This document shows positions 8,563 to 20,191 of a stretch of 64,000 nucleotides of DNA, piece by piece. The position numbers and the translations under genes were made by a program. The stretch's first letter is position 1, and the number at the start of each line of letters is the position of its first letter. Source of the stretch: Bermanella sp. WJH001 (GTDB lineage: Bacteria > Pseudomonadota > Gammaproteobacteria > Pseudomonadales > Oceanobacteraceae); NCBI RefSeq assembly GCF_030070105.1, contig NZ_JASJOO010000002.1, positions 1 through 64,000 on the forward strand. The letters run 5' to 3'. A model generated the notes under the pieces. That model saw only the letters and a program-made list of their open reading frames with translations, did not search any database and was not told the DNA's origin.

Positions 8563-11394
8563 ATGCACGAAGGCTCGATGGAGCAGCTATGGAGTACGTC
8601 CCAACTGGCTGGTGGGAATGTAGCGTACATAGAAGAGCTATATGAAATATATTTAACGGACCCTAATGCGGTCTCGGAACAATGGCGCAGTTATTTTGCG
8701 ACACTGCCAAGAGTTGAAGGTGGTAGTCTTAACGACATTCCTCATGCTCCAATTAAAGAGCAGTTTGTTCTTATCTCAAAAAACCAGCGCCATGCTGGTA
8801 CCGTAACGCAAAGCCAAGCGTCAAGTGGCTATGATCAGAAGCAGTTACGTGTTTTCCAATTAATTAATGCTTATCGTTTCCGTGGACATCAGCACGCCAA
8901 GCTTGATCCATTGGGTATTATGGAACGTGAGCAAGTCCCAGATTTAGATCTTCGCTTCCATGAACTATCAGAAGCGGATATGGACAGCATTTTCCAAACT
9001 GGTTCTTTGTTTATCGGTAAAGAAGAAGCTCCATTATCTGAAATAGTAGAAGCACTTGAAAAAACTTACTGCCAAACAGTGGGTGCAGAATTCATGCACA
9101 TTGTTGATACCGCTGAAAAGCGTTGGTTTCAACAGCGCATCGAAAGTGTGCGTGCAAAGCCTGAATACAGTGACGAAGCTAAAAAACATTTACTAGAGCG
9201 TTTAACCGCTGCCGAGGGCTTAGAGAAATACCTTGGGTCTAAGTATCCGGGTGTGAAACGTTTTGGTTTAGAAGGTGGTGAGTCTTTGATTCCTATGATG
9301 GATGAATTGATTCAGCGCTGTGGTACTTACGGTGCAAAAGAAATTGTAATTGGTATGGCGCACCGTGGCCGTTTAAACCTTTTAATTAATACATTGGGTA
9401 AAGCGCCGTCTGATTTATTTGATGAATTTGATGGTAAAGCTCAATTTGACCACTCGGGTGATGTTAAATATCACCAAGGTTTCTCATCTAACGTATTAAC
9501 ACCAGGTGGTGAAGTGCATTTGGCGCTGGCCTTTAACCCGTCTCATTTGGAGATTGTGTCTCCTGTAGTTGAGGGTTCAGTACGTGCTCGCCAAGACCGT
9601 CGTGGTGACAAGATTGGTGAAGCGGTAGTTCCTGTAGCTATTCACGGTGACTCAGCGTTTGCCGGTCAAGGCGTGGTGATGGAGACGTTCCAAATGTCTC
9701 AGACCCGTGGTTATAAAACCGGTGGTACCATTCATATTGTTGTAAACAACCAAGTGGGTTTTACCACGAACAAACGTGAAGACGTACGTTCGACTGAGTA
9801 CGCCACTGACGTGGCGAAAATGGTTCAGGCGCCTATCCTTCATGTGAATGGCGATGACCCAGAAGCTGTATTGTTTGTTACTCAGCTGGCGGTAGATTAC
9901 CGCAATGAATTCCACAAAGACGTTGTAATCGATTTAGTGTGTTACCGCCGCCGCGGTCACAACGAGGCGGATGAGCCATCTGCTACTCAGCCTCTTATGT
10001 ACAAAATCATTAAAGCGATTAAAACCACACGTACACTGTATGCCGAAGCGTTAAATCAAAGCGGTGTAGTGAACGATGAAATCATTCAGTCTATGGATGA
10101 AGATTATCGTAATGCACTTGAAGCAGGTAAACACGTTGTAAAAAGCCTTGTAACTGAGCCAAAGTCTGAGATGTTTGTAGACTGGGCCCCTTATTTAGGT
10201 CACGACAATAGCCTGACAGTGAGCACTGAGTTTGATCTTAAGCGCTTACAAGAGCTTGCTTATAAAATGCAAGATGTACCAGAAGGTTTTGCCGTTCAGC
10301 GTCAGGTGAACAAAATCCTAGAAGATCGCCGCAAGATGGCAGCGGGCGCCTTACCGATTAACTGGGGGTTTGCTGAAACAATGGCTTACTCTACGTTACT
10401 GGATGAGGGTTATCCTATTCGTTTGACTGGGCAGGATGTGGGGCGTGGTACTTTCTCGCATCGTCATGCTGTTTTGCACAACCAAAAAGATGGTGCAACC
10501 TATTGTTCTTTGCAAAACATGAGCGAAGATCAGCCAACTTATACGATTCATGACTCACTGCTTTCTGAAGAAGCTGTGTTAGGTTTTGAGTATGGTTACG
10601 CTACAACAACGCCTAACATGCTGGTGATTTGGGAAGCGCAGTTCGGTGATTTTGCGAACGGTGCACAAGTGGTAATGGATCAGTTTATTTCTAGTGGTGA
10701 GCATAAGTGGAGTCGTTTATGCGGTTTAACTATGCTGTTGCCACATGGTTATGAAGGTCAAGGTCCTGAACACAGTTCGGCTCGGTTAGAGCGTTATTTG
10801 CAGCTGTGTGCAGAGCACAATATGCAGGTTTGTGTACCTTCAACGCCCGCGCAAATTTTCCACCTATTGCGTCGTCAAGCTATTCGCCCATTACGTAAAC
10901 CATTAATCGTCATGTCACCGAAGAGCTTGTTGCGTCATAAAGAAGCGATTAGTACATTGGAAGACCTAGCTCAAGGTGCTTTCCAAAATGTTATTCCAGA
11001 AGTTGAAGACGTAAATCCAAAAGATATTACGCGTCTTGTTTTGTGTAGCGGCAAGGTTTATTACGATCTGATCGATCGTCGTCGTTCAGAAGAAATGAAG
11101 CATGTTGCTATTGTTCGCATTGAGCAGTTGTATCCCTTCCCTGAAGAAGAGTTGTTTGCTGCGATTTCTCCATATACCAATTTAAAAGAGTCGGTTTGGT
11201 GTCAAGAAGAGCCTATGAACCAAGGTGCTTGGTATAGCTCTCAGCACCATATGCGTCGTGTGGTTAACCAACATGACTCTAGTCTGTATTTAGATTATGC
11301 AGGTCGAGAAGCGTCAGCCTCTCCGGCTGCTGGTTATATGGCGTTGCACTTAGAGCAACAAGAGCAATTGATCAAAGATGCATTGGGCCTTTAG
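8563..11394 (+). CDS. sucA: 2-oxoglutarate dehydrogenase E1 component
   Basis: Thiamine-diphosphate-dependent E1 of the 2-oxoglutarate dehydrogenase complex, which decarboxylates 2-oxoglutarate and succinylates the lipoyl arm of SucB. The 943-aa length is normal. Motifs: RFGLEGGESLIPMMDEL near 226-242, MAHRGRLNLLINTLGK near 265, GDSAFAGQGVVMET near 363, and the C-terminal transketolase-like half with GHGYEGQGPEHSSARLER-type residues near 727-743. AAGGTGG lies seven bases before the ATG. The leader at 8436-8522 probably governs sucA, sucB and perhaps lpd. Confidence 0.97.
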   Translation: MHEGSMEQLWSTSQLAGGNVAYIEELYEIYLTDPNAVSEQWRSYFATLPRVEGGSLNDIPHAPIKEQFVLISKNQRHAGTVTQSQASSGYDQKQLRVFQLINAYRFRGHQHAKLDPLGIMEREQVPDLDLRFHELSEADMDSIFQTGSLFIGKEEAPLSEIVEALEKTYCQTVGAEFMHIVDTAEKRWFQQRIESVRAKPEYSDEAKKHLLERLTAAEGLEKYLGSKYPGVKRFGLEGGESLIPMMDELIQRCGTYGAKEIVIGMAHRGRLNLLINTLGKAPSDLFDEFDGKAQFDHSGDVKYHQGFSSNVLTPGGEVHLALAFNPSHLEIVSPVVEGSVRARQDRRGDKIGEAVVPVAIHGDSAFAGQGVVMETFQMSQTRGYKTGGTIHIVVNNQVGFTTNKREDVRSTEYATDVAKMVQAPILHVNGDDPEAVLFVTQLAVDYRNEFHKDVVIDLVCYRRRGHNEADEPSATQPLMYKIIKAIKTTRTLYAEALNQSGVVNDEIIQSMDEDYRNALEAGKHVVKSLVTEPKSEMFVDWAPYLGHDNSLTVSTEFDLKRLQELAYKMQDVPEGFAVQRQVNKILEDRRKMAAGALPINWGFAETMAYSTLLDEGYPIRLTGQDVGRGTFSHRHAVLHNQKDGATYCSLQNMSEDQPTYTIHDSLLSEEAVLGFEYGYATTTPNMLVIWEAQFGDFANGAQVVMDQFISSGEHKWSRLCGLTMLLPHGYEGQGPEHSSARLERYLQLCAEHNMQVCVPSTPAQIFHLLRRQAIRPLRKPLIVMSPKSLLRHKEAISTLEDLAQGAFQNVIPEVEDVNPKDITRLVLCSGKVYYDLIDRRRSEEMKHVAIVRIEQLYPFPEEELFAAISPYTNLKESVWCQEEPMNQGAWYSSQHHMRRVVNQHDSSLYLDYAGREASASPAAGYMALHLEQQEQLIKDALGL

Positions 11395-11427
11395 GGTCAA
11401 GCGAACAACGAATTAGGAATAGTGAAC

Positions 11428-12675
11428 ATGAGTATTGAAGTTAAAGCCCCCGTTTTCCCTGAATCAGTTGCTGATGGCACCATTGCAACTTGGCACAAGC
11501 AGCCTGGCGAAGCGGTAAAACGCGATGAGCTATTGGTGGATATTGAAACCGATAAAGTGGTACTAGAGGTTGTTGCTCAGTCTGACGGCGTGATTAAAGA
11601 AATCATCAAAGCCGAAGGGGATACCATTTTAAGTGCTGAAGTGATTGCAATATTTGAAGCTGGGGCTGAAGGCAGCGCGTCTGCGGATGAACCCGCTCCA
11701 GCGGCACAAAGTGCAGCGCAGGAGTCATCAAGTGCTGATGATTTAAAAGTGAATCCAGCCGCGCGCAAATTAGCGGAAGAAAAAGGCGTATCACTTGCCG
11801 ATGTCAAATCGTCAGGTAAAGACGGCCGTATTACTAAAGAAGATGTTCTTAATCATCTTAAAACCCCTGAGCCAGCGCCAGCACAAGTTGCTACGGCGGC
11901 ACCTGCTGCACCTCAAAGTGCACCTGCGCCAGTGGTATCTGCACCTGTGATTCCTAGCTTTAATCAAGGTGAACGTGCTGAGAAGCGCGTACCTATGACT
12001 CGCTTACGTGCAACCATTGCTAAGCGTCTTGTTTCTGCTCAACAAAATGCGGCCATGTTAACCACTTATAACGAAGTGGACATGAAAGCAGTGATGGATT
12101 TACGTAAACAGTACAAAGACATGTTTGAGAAGAAGCATGATGGCGTACGTCTAGGTTTCATGTCTTTCTTTGTTAAGGCTGCAACTGAAGCGCTAAAACG
12201 TTTCCCATCAGTGAACGCATCAATTGATGGTAATGACGTGGTTTATCATGGCTACCAAGATATTGGTGTTGCGGTATCCACTGAGAAAGGTCTTGTTGTG
12301 CCAGTTCTTCGTGATGTTGATGCCATGGGTCTTGCTGATATTGAGCGCAGTATCACGGATTTTGCAGGTAAAGCACGTGAAGCCAAATTGGGTATCGAAG
12401 AGATGCAAGGTGGTACATTTACCATAACCAATGGTGGAACTTTTGGGTCACTAATGTCGACACCTATTCTAAACCCACCACAAACTGCTATCTTAGGTAT
12501 GCATAAGATTCAAGATCGCCCAATGGCGATTAATGGCCAAGTTGAAATTCGTCCCATGATGTACCTAGCACTTTCTTATGATCACAGAATGATTGACGGC
12601 AAAGAAGCGGTTCAATTTTTAGTGACCATTAAAGAATTGCTAGAAGATCCAGCTCGTATTTTATTGGATATCTGA
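11428..12675 (+). CDS. sucB: Dihydrolipoyllysine succinyltransferase E2 (2-oxoglutarate dehydrogenase)
   Basis: Core E2 of the 2-oxoglutarate dehydrogenase complex (415 aa). The order is: one lipoyl domain (ETDKVVLEV, lipoyl Lys near 43), an Ala/Pro-rich linker, a peripheral subunit-binding domain ([14 protein letters not shown] near 110), a second Ala/Pro linker, and a catalytic domain ending with the active-site [10 protein letters not shown] near 384. A GTG two codons upstream is in frame, but ATG at 11428 is better spaced from AGGA. It follows sucA by 33 bases and is followed by a weak terminator. Confidence 0.97.
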   Translation: MSIEVKAPVFPESVADGTIATWHKQPGEAVKRDELLVDIETDKVVLEVVAQSDGVIKEIIKAEGDTILSAEVIAIFEAGAEGSASADEPAPAAQSAAQESSSADDLKVNPAARKLAEEKGVSLADVKSSGKDGRITKEDVLNHLKTPEPAPAQVATAAPAAPQSAPAPVVSAPVIPSFNQGERAEKRVPMTRLRATIAKRLVSAQQNAAMLTTYNEVDMKAVMDLRKQYKDMFEKKHDGVRLGFMSFFVKAATEALKRFPSVNASIDGNDVVYHGYQDIGVAVSTEKGLVVPVLRDVDAMGLADIERSITDFAGKAREAKLGIEEMQGGTFTITNGGTFGSLMSTPILNPPQTAILGMHKIQDRPMAINGQVEIRPMMYLALSYDHRMIDGKEAVQFLVTIKELLEDPARILLDI

Positions 12676-12690
12676 TTTAACAATAATAAG

Positions 12691-12711
12691 GCCCGGTGTG
12701 AGCCGGGTTTT
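12691..12711 (+). terminator. Weak terminator/attenuator after sucB
   Basis: CCCGG-loop-CCGGG with an adjoining G-U pair, followed by TTTT. The short stem and T-run suggest partial termination before lpd. Confidence 0.55.
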
Positions 12712-12736
12712 AATTGCATTTATGTTATGCCCTTAA

Positions 12737-14203
<1,467 letters not shown>

Positions 14204-14213
14204 CCTGAAAAAT

Positions 14214-14244
14214 AAACTGGTTAGTGTTAAAGCTAACCAGTTTT
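14214..14244 (+). terminator. Terminator after lpd
   Basis: AACTGGTTAG, an 8-base loop and CTAACCAGTT, followed by TT: a strong 10-bp stem 11 bases after the lpd stop codon. Confidence 0.7.
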
Positions 14245-14290
14245 AGGTTTAAACACCCTGGTTTTCACCTCTTAAGTGTCTTTTATTCTG

Positions 14291-14341
14291 GGTTTTTGAT
14301 ATAACAAAAACCTATAAGGCGCACTGAATCTTTTTGGTGCG
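14291..14341 (+). promoter_or_regulatory. Structured leader upstream of sucC
   Basis: Two consecutive hairpins: GGTTTTTG/CAAAAACC (14291-14312) and CGCAC/GTGCG (14320-14341), the latter followed by TTATTTT. The second has attenuator-like features. A leader role for sucCD is inference; no clear promoter was picked out here. Confidence 0.3.
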
Positions 14342-14374
14342 TTATTTTCACCAAGGAAGCACGACGAGGTCATC

Positions 14375-15541
14375 ATGAATTTACATGAATATCAGGCTAA
14401 GCAGCTTTTTGCCGCTTATGGTTTACCTGTTTCCCAAGGGGTAGTTGCCACTTCGCCTGAGGAAGCCGCAAAAGCGGCTGATAGTGTTCCCGGTAGTGCG
14501 TGGGTAGTTAAAGCGCAGGTTCATGCCGGTGGACGAGGTAAAGCTGGTGGCGTAAAAGTAGTTAAAACCAAAGACGAAATTAAAGAATTTGCCGCCCATT
14601 GGTTGGGTCGCAATCTTGTCTCCTATCAAACCGACGCAGGCGGCCAGCCTGTACATCAAATTTTAATTGAAGAATGCACAGATATTGACCAAGAGTTGTA
14701 TCTTGGTGCGGTTGTTGATCGTGCTTCTCAGCGTGTGGTTTTCATGGCGTCCACTGAAGGTGGCGTTGAAATTGAAAAAGTCGCTCACGAAACCCCAGAA
14801 AAAATCCTAAAAGCTGAAATAGATCCATTAACGGGTGCGCAGCCACATCAAGCCCGTGAGCTGGCATTTAAGCTGGGTTTAAAAGATCATCAAATTAAAC
14901 AATTTACCCAAATCTTTTTAGGTTTATCAAAGTTGTTTTTTGAAAAAGATTTAGCGTTGTTAGAAATTAACCCACTGGTTATCACCAAGGCGGGTGATCT
15001 TCATTGTCTTGATGCCAAAATTAATATCGATGGTAATGCGTTATACGCACACAAAGATTTACAAGCCATGCACGACCCATCACAAGATGATGCCCGTGAA
15101 GCAGAAGCGGCTAAGTGGGAACTTAACTATGTCGCCTTAGATGGCAACATTGGCTGTATGGTGAACGGTGCAGGTTTAGCCATGGGCACCATGGATATTA
15201 TTAAACTGCATGGTGGCGACCCAGCTAACTTTTTAGATGTGGGCGGCGGTGCAACTAAAGAACGTGTAGCTGAAGCGTTTAAAATTATTCTTTCTGACAG
15301 CAAGGTAAAGGCTGTACTGGTGAATATCTTTGGCGGCATTGTACGTTGTGACATGATCGCAGAAGGCATTATTGGTGCCGTAAAAGAAGTGGGCGTAAAA
15401 GTGCCAGTGGTTGTGCGCTTAGAAGGTAATAACGCTGAGCTTGGCTCACAAAAATTAGCTGAAAGCGGTTTGGATATCATCGCCGCGACCAGTTTGACGG
15501 ATGCCGCGCAACAAGTGGTAAAAGCAGCAGGAGGCCAATAA
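14375..15541 (+). CDS. sucC: Succinyl-CoA synthetase beta subunit (ADP-forming)
   Basis: Beta chain of the enzyme that makes ATP (or GTP) from succinyl-CoA. The 388-aa protein has an N-terminal ATP-grasp domain ([12 protein letters not shown] start, then [17 protein letters not shown] near 46-62) and a C-terminal CoA-ligase-like domain with [12 protein letters not shown] near 263, DVGGGA near 289 and [10 protein letters not shown] near 321. These agree closely with E. coli SucC (388 aa). The stop is two bases before the sucD start, so the two chains are translated together. Confidence 0.97.
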   Translation: MNLHEYQAKQLFAAYGLPVSQGVVATSPEEAAKAADSVPGSAWVVKAQVHAGGRGKAGGVKVVKTKDEIKEFAAHWLGRNLVSYQTDAGGQPVHQILIEECTDIDQELYLGAVVDRASQRVVFMASTEGGVEIEKVAHETPEKILKAEIDPLTGAQPHQARELAFKLGLKDHQIKQFTQIFLGLSKLFFEKDLALLEINPLVITKAGDLHCLDAKINIDGNALYAHKDLQAMHDPSQDDAREAEAAKWELNYVALDGNIGCMVNGAGLAMGTMDIIKLHGGDPANFLDVGGGATKERVAEAFKIILSDSKVKAVLVNIFGGIVRCDMIAEGIIGAVKEVGVKVPVVVRLEGNNAELGSQKLAESGLDIIAATSLTDAAQQVVKAAGGQ

Positions 15542-15543
15542 TA

Positions 15544-16416
15544 ATGAGCATTTTAATCGATAAAAATACCAAGGTTATTTGCCAAGGTTTTACCGGCTCT
15601 CAAGGCAGCTTCCATTCAGAGCAAGCCATCGAATACGGTACAAAAATGGTAGGTGGTGTAACCCCAGGCAAAGGTGGCACCAAACACCTAGGTTTACCGG
15701 TTTTTAATACAGTAAAAGAAGCAGTTGAAGTAACGGGTGCCGAAGCATCTGTTATTTATGTACCTGCACCATTTTGTAAAGACTCCATTCTAGAAGCCGC
15801 TAACGGTGGCATTAAACTGATTGTGTGTATCACTGAGGGTATTCCAACCCTAGACATGATGGTATGTAAAATTCGTTGTGATGAATTGGGTGTGACTTTA
15901 ATTGGACCAAATTGCCCAGGTGTCATTACACCAGGGGAGAGCAAGATTGGCATTATGCCGGGCCATATTCATAAGCCAGGTAAAGTGGGCATTGTATCTC
16001 GCTCAGGTACATTAACTTATGAAGCGGTTAAACAAACCACGGATTATGGTTTTGGTCAGTCTACCTGTGTGGGTATTGGTGGTGACCCCATTCCGGGATC
16101 CAGTTTCATTGATATTCTGCAGCGTTTTCAGGATGACCCTAAAACTGAAGCGATTGTCATGATTGGTGAAATTGGTGGGACCGCTGAAGAAGAGGCCGCT
16201 GAGTTTATCAAACACAATGTGACCAAACCTGTGGTTTCTTATATTGCTGGTGTTACGGCTCCTGCAGGCAAGCGTATGGGCCATGCTGGGGCGATTATAG
16301 CCGGTGGTAAGGGCACAGCTGCTGAGAAGTTTGCAGCTCTAGAAGCGGCTGGTGTGAAAACAGTGCGCAGTTTGGCCGACATTGGCGAGGCATTAAAAGA
16401 AAAAGCAGGTTGGTAA
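15544..16416 (+). CDS. sucD: Succinyl-CoA synthetase alpha subunit
   Basis: Alpha chain (290 aa), which carries the phosphohistidine intermediate and binds CoA. Visible: the N-terminal Rossmann-type CoA-binding region ([15 protein letters not shown] near 16-30), IGPNCPGVI near 121, SRSGTLTYE near 153, and the phosphorylated His in [15 protein letters not shown] (near 245). The ribosome-binding site AGGAGG lies inside the end of sucC. The last gene of the TCA block, followed by a strong terminator. Confidence 0.97.
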   Translation: MSILIDKNTKVICQGFTGSQGSFHSEQAIEYGTKMVGGVTPGKGGTKHLGLPVFNTVKEAVEVTGAEASVIYVPAPFCKDSILEAANGGIKLIVCITEGIPTLDMMVCKIRCDELGVTLIGPNCPGVITPGESKIGIMPGHIHKPGKVGIVSRSGTLTYEAVKQTTDYGFGQSTCVGIGGDPIPGSSFIDILQRFQDDPKTEAIVMIGEIGGTAEEEAAEFIKHNVTKPVVSYIAGVTAPAGKRMGHAGAIIAGGKGTAAEKFAALEAAGVKTVRSLADIGEALKEKAGW

Positions 16417-16431
16417 CCAACTTGTAGAGCC

Positions 16432-16458
16432 AAAGCCCTCATTAGAGGGCTTTTTTTT
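16432..16458 (+). terminator. Terminator after sucCD
   Basis: AAAGCCCTC-ATTA-GAGGGCTTT with eight T in total after the stem GC pairs: a classic Rho-independent terminator. Confidence 0.9.
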
Positions 16459-16561
16459 GCCTATTGATTCTTGGTTAGTGACCTATATCAGGGGTTTGAG
16501 TATTAAACAGAGTTAACGTATGCCCATCTAAATCGCAGAATTCTAAATTTAGGGCATAACA

Positions 16562-16963
16562 ATGATGACAAAACATGGTTTAACAATTGGCATCGAAAGA
16601 GTTAATCAAGACTGTTTTATTTCTCTTAAAGCAATCGGGAAATTAACCCATGATGATTACTTAGCCATTACACCATTAATTGATGGGGCTTTATCGCAAG
16701 TTGAGAAGCCCCATGCTGATGTGCTCTTTGATGCCACCGAACTGGATGGTTGGGAGTTAAGAGCGGCTTGGGATGATTTCAAATTAGGGCTCAAGCATGG
16801 TCGTGAATTTCAAAGAATTGCCATATGCGGTAATAAACGTTGGTTGCAGGTGGCAGCCAAGATAGGAGAGTGGTTTATCTCTGGTGATGTTAAGTACTTT
16901 GATGACGTAGAAGACGCTTTAGAGTGGTTGGCAAACATCCCTGCCAATGACGTTACCAACTGA
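16562..16963 (+). CDS. SpoIIAA-like (STAS fold) protein
   Basis: A 133-aa soluble protein resembling the SpoIIAA-like family (PF11964 type): an N-terminal beta strand, GKLTHDDYLAITPLID (near 28-43), DVLFDATELDGWE near 59-71 and a C-terminal VKYFDDVEDALEWL near 112-125. The family adopts a STAS/CRAL-TRIO-like fold with poorly defined roles; an anti-sigma antagonist function cannot be inferred. ATG at 16562 (or 16565). Its 3' end overlaps the convergent SDR gene by 11 bases. Confidence 0.75.
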   Translation: MMTKHGLTIGIERVNQDCFISLKAIGKLTHDDYLAITPLIDGALSQVEKPHADVLFDATELDGWELRAAWDDFKLGLKHGREFQRIAICGNKRWLQVAAKIGEWFISGDVKYFDDVEDALEWLANIPANDVTN

Positions 16964-17660
16964 TATCTTTGCCTTGCCAATCAATGTAACTTAGTTGTCC
17001 ATCTGTTTGAATCGGGTTGACCACAGACTCTAATTGTTGAGCAACAAAATCCGGTGTAAACAATTTATCTTTTGCGATATTTTGCTGGAAAGGTTTGCTT
17101 AAGCTTGTATCGGTTGTACCTGGGTGAAATGCAATTATTTTGACGCCCTTTGCTCTTTTGGCGAACTCAAGACTCAGATTTTTTAAAAGCATATTTAGAG
17201 CGGCTTTGCTTGCCCTGTAGCTATACCATCCTCCCAATCGGTTATCTGAAATACTGCCCACACGAGCACTGAACACAACGACCTTGCATTTTTGTTTTCG
17301 GGTTAATGGGAACAGCGCTTGCAGCCATAAAATAGGGGTTATGGTATTGGCATTTATGACAGATAAAAATGCATCACGGTTAAAATTTTCAATGCGTTTT
17401 TCTACCTGAATAGTCTCGTTTTGAAGGATGCCGTTGCAAATGTAAATGCGATCTATAGAGGGGAGTTGCATTTTAGCAATCTGCTCAACTGCGTTAGTGA
17501 TTGATGTTTCAGAGTAGTCACAAACAATACTGTTGATGTTGTCATTGTCAGTGATAAGTGCTTTACGTGATATTGCAATAAGGTTGTCACATGAAGGAGC
17601 AAGCTGATGAATGATAGCGGATGCAATGGCACTGTTTGCACCAATAACAATACTATTCAT
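16953..17660 (-). CDS. Short-chain dehydrogenase/reductase (SDR), CsgA-like
   Basis: A 235-aa classical SDR. The nucleotide-binding turn is IGANSAIASAI (near 6-16). NNAG is replaced by ICNGIL near 79. The catalytic Ser region VFSARVGS is near 129, and YSYRASK near 147-153 gives Tyr-x3-Lys. Substrate is unknown; the sequence resembles small C-factor-type SDRs. It has a good GGAGGG ribosome-binding site located within the end of the upstream DCC gene, which it overlaps by 8 bases, so the three minus-strand genes from 18595 to 16953 form an operon. Confidence 0.8.
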   Translation of the reverse strand: MNSIVIGANSAIASAIIHQLAPSCDNLIAISRKALITDNDNINSIVCDYSETSITNAVEQIAKMQLPSIDRIYICNGILQNETIQVEKRIENFNRDAFLSVINANTITPILWLQALFPLTRKQKCKVVVFSARVGSISDNRLGGWYSYRASKAALNMLLKNLSLEFAKRAKGVKIIAFHPGTTDTSLSKPFQQNIAKDKLFTPDFVAQQLESVVNPIQTDGQLSYIDWQGKDISW

Positions 17661-18069
17661 TACACCCTCCTTGTTTACAAGAAGGTGGTTTTAATTGGTT
17701 TCTTTTAGAAAAAAAACCGGTTATATCATGTCGATATTTTGCAAATATTAGGTAACTCGGTTTTAAGATAGGCTGTAACCATCGCCATTTTAAAGGTGAG
17801 AACCATTTGCCTAAACCCACTGTTTGCCATAGTAAATACGTGGCATCTAATCCTGTTACCCAATCTCCCTCTGATGTCTTTACATGCAATAGTGCATCTA
17901 AAGTTTGTATGTCTAGTTCGGGGTGCCTTGATTCAAAAGAGGCATCACGAATGTTTTCAAACATAATATGGTTATGAACGTCTTTATTTTTTAGATGGGT
18001 AATCTCCCAATTACATATTGGGCATGAACCATCATAGAAAACAGTGATTTTTCCATTTTGTGGTTTCAT
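17653..18069 (-). CDS. DCC-family thiol-disulfide oxidoreductase-like protein (DUF393)
   Basis: A 138-aa protein of the DUF393/YuxK family with the signature ITVFYDGSCPICNWEI (near 10-25), a CxxC thioredoxin-like motif after a DG turn. Members are thought to act on thiols, but few are characterised. The C-terminal part is rich in W and basic residues (GFFSKRNQLKP). The start is ATG at 18069, which sits one base past the TGA of the upstream peroxidase gene; the longer TTG-initiated frame would overlap that gene. It is coupled to a GPx-like gene and an SDR gene, suggesting a small redox or stress operon. Confidence 0.8.
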   Translation of the reverse strand: MKPQNGKITVFYDGSCPICNWEITHLKNKDVHNHIMFENIRDASFESRHPELDIQTLDALLHVKTSEGDWVTGLDATYLLWQTVGLGKWFSPLKWRWLQPILKPSYLIFAKYRHDITGFFSKRNQLKPPSCKQGGCNE

Positions 18070-18070
18070 C

Positions 18071-18595
18071 TCAAAGTACCGCTTCAATGTCTTTTATTAA
18101 GATCGCTGAATTTGGCTTGATAGAACTTTCGTAACGTTTTATCACGTCACCTTGGCGATTCACTAAATATTTATTGAAATTCCACCTTGGTTCACCTTGT
18201 TGTGAACTTAAGTGTTCAAAGATTGGGTGGGCATCAGTGCCTTTAACACTTATTGGTTTACTCATAACAAAACTGACACCAAAATTTTTATAACAAATAC
18301 TGGCTGTTTGCGCTTCGTTACTGGCTTCTTGATTAAAACTATTTGAAGGGAAGCCAATCACAACTAAACCCTTGTCTTTGTAAGACTGGTATAGCTGCTC
18401 TAAATCTGAGAATTGTTTGGTATACCCGCAATGACTAGCAGTATTTATGATCAGGACAGGATTGTTTTTTACGATATTGCAAAGTTGAATCTCGTCAGAG
18501 CTGTGCAGTTTGTGAATACTGGTATCGAGCCAATCAGGGCACTGGGCCCATGATATTGAAGGTAGGATGGCGAAAAGCAGTGCGTATAGTTTCAT
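18071..18595 (-). CDS. Exported glutathione-peroxidase-family protein
   Basis: A 174-aa GPx-like peroxidase with an N-terminal signal peptide (residues 1-17, ending SISWA, likely cleaved before Q). The catalytic Cys is in NTASHCGYTKQF (near 56), the second motif is VIGFPSNSFNQEA near 79, and the Trp motif PRWNFNKYLV is near 139. The family reduces hydroperoxides, usually with thioredoxin rather than glutathione in bacteria. The signal peptide suggests a periplasmic location, unlike most cytosolic BtuE/BsaA homologues. First gene of a three-gene operon. Confidence 0.85.
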   Translation of the reverse strand: MKLYALLFAILPSISWAQCPDWLDTSIHKLHSSDEIQLCNIVKNNPVLIINTASHCGYTKQFSDLEQLYQSYKDKGLVVIGFPSNSFNQEASNEAQTASICYKNFGVSFVMSKPISVKGTDAHPIFEHLSSQQGEPRWNFNKYLVNRQGDVIKRYESSIKPNSAILIKDIEAVL

Positions 18596-18679
18596 GACTC
18601 ACCCAAATGTGATTATAAAGACTATACGCATCACAGCAGCTAATGGATTAATCCTATAAATGCTGGGAGGTGTTGGCTG

Positions 18680-20023
18680 TTATGCCAAATCTCGCATCAA
18701 CAACGTGTAGGGATTATCAACATAGCCACTAGGTTTTGGAATTAATACCTTTACACCAGACCCTTGCGCGATTTCTCTTGGCTGTTGCTTGGTATCTAGC
18801 ATGCCTTTAAGTTGATAACGCATGTTGCCAGAAGGGCTCATTAGCTCAACGTGATCACCTTCTTTAAAATGGTTTTTCACATCTATGGTTAAGTAATCTG
18901 GGTGAATTTCTTGAATGACTTCACCTACAAATTGCTGTTTGATGCTTTCGGATGTGCCTCTTTCGTAGTTTTGATATTCATCATGAACATGGCGGCGATA
19001 AAAGCCCTCGGTATAACCACGGTTAGATAAGGCTTCTAGGGTGTCCATCAGCGAGCGGTCAAATTCTTTGCCAGCTAATGCATCATCAATGGCTTTGCGG
19101 TAAGTCTGTGCTGTGCGAGCAGCGTAATAGTGGCTTTTGGTGCGCCCTTCAATTTTTAAAGAATGTACGCCGATATCAACCAATTTTTGCACATGCTGAA
19201 TGGCTCGCAGATCCTTTGAATTCATGATGTAAGTGCCATGCTCGTCTTCAAAGGCGGGCATGTATTCGCCAGGGCGCCCTGGCTCTTCTAATAAATATAA
19301 GCCGTCAGTGGGTTCACCTTCACCTAATGTTGGTTCAAATTTGGGTTGCTCTGGCTGCCAGATTTGAGCACTGTCTTTGGTGATGATATCACCGGTGTCG
19401 GTTTGGGTGGCTTCGTGAGTGTCGTATTTCCAGCGACAGGCGTTGGTACACGTGCCTTGGTTAGGGTCACGCTTATTAATGTAACCACTTAATAAGCACC
19501 TCCCAGAATAGGCGATACACAGGGCCCCATGCACAAATACCTCTAGCTCCATCTCTGGTACTAACATACGAATCTCTTCGATTTCTTCTAGGGACAATTC
19601 GCGCGATAAGATGACTCGCTCAATACCTTGTTTATGCCAGAATTTCACAGCGGCGTAGTTCACGGCGTTAGCTTGTACACTCAAGTGAATGGGCATCTCT
19701 GGCCACTTATCTTTCACCAGCATAATGAGGCCAGGGTCACTCATGATTAGGGCATCGGGGCCCATTTTGATCACAGGTTCGATGTCTTTTAAATAGCTGT
19801 GAACCTTTTTATTATGTGGCGCGATATTGCTGGCCACATAAAACTTCTTGCCTTGCAGGTGGGCTTCTTGAATACCGGTATTTAAATTCGCTAGATCGAA
19901 GTCGTTATTGCGCACCCTTAGGCTGTAACGGGGCTGACCCGCATAAACGGCATCCGCGCCGTAAGCAAAGGCGTAGCGCATGTTTTTTAGGGTGCCAGCA
20001 GGGCTTAACAGTTCAGTTTTCAT
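18680..20023 (-). CDS. trhP: tRNA 5-hydroxyuridine synthesis protein TrhP (YegQ, peptidase U32 family)
   Basis: U32-family protein (447 aa; YegQ of E. coli is of similar size) that takes part in prephenate-dependent hydroxylation of U34 in tRNAs. N-terminal ELLSPAGTLKNMRYAFAYGA (near 4-23) is the family start. The four cysteines CIAYSGRC and CTNAC (near 168-196) probably bind an iron-sulfur cluster. A C-terminal beta-barrel domain follows from about 365. It is transcribed alone, divergent from grxD. The window also encodes the oxygen-dependent counterpart TrhO (57077-58093). Confidence 0.92.
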   Translation of the reverse strand: MKTELLSPAGTLKNMRYAFAYGADAVYAGQPRYSLRVRNNDFDLANLNTGIQEAHLQGKKFYVASNIAPHNKKVHSYLKDIEPVIKMGPDALIMSDPGLIMLVKDKWPEMPIHLSVQANAVNYAAVKFWHKQGIERVILSRELSLEEIEEIRMLVPEMELEVFVHGALCIAYSGRCLLSGYINKRDPNQGTCTNACRWKYDTHEATQTDTGDIITKDSAQIWQPEQPKFEPTLGEGEPTDGLYLLEEPGRPGEYMPAFEDEHGTYIMNSKDLRAIQHVQKLVDIGVHSLKIEGRTKSHYYAARTAQTYRKAIDDALAGKEFDRSLMDTLEALSNRGYTEGFYRRHVHDEYQNYERGTSESIKQQFVGEVIQEIHPDYLTIDVKNHFKEGDHVELMSPSGNMRYQLKGMLDTKQQPREIAQGSGVKVLIPKPSGYVDNPYTLLMRDLA

Positions 20024-20191
20024 GGGTCACGTAGGTATTAGATAAACCGGCGCATTATGCCTTTGTTTGGTTTGAGTGATTTGATTGAGGTCAAGCCTGC
20101 CTCAGGCTGCTGGAATTTTCTTATCCTAGTAATGGGCTTGGTTATTGTTTAAAATGTCGCAAAATTTAGCACACCAGATGAGAGCCTATCC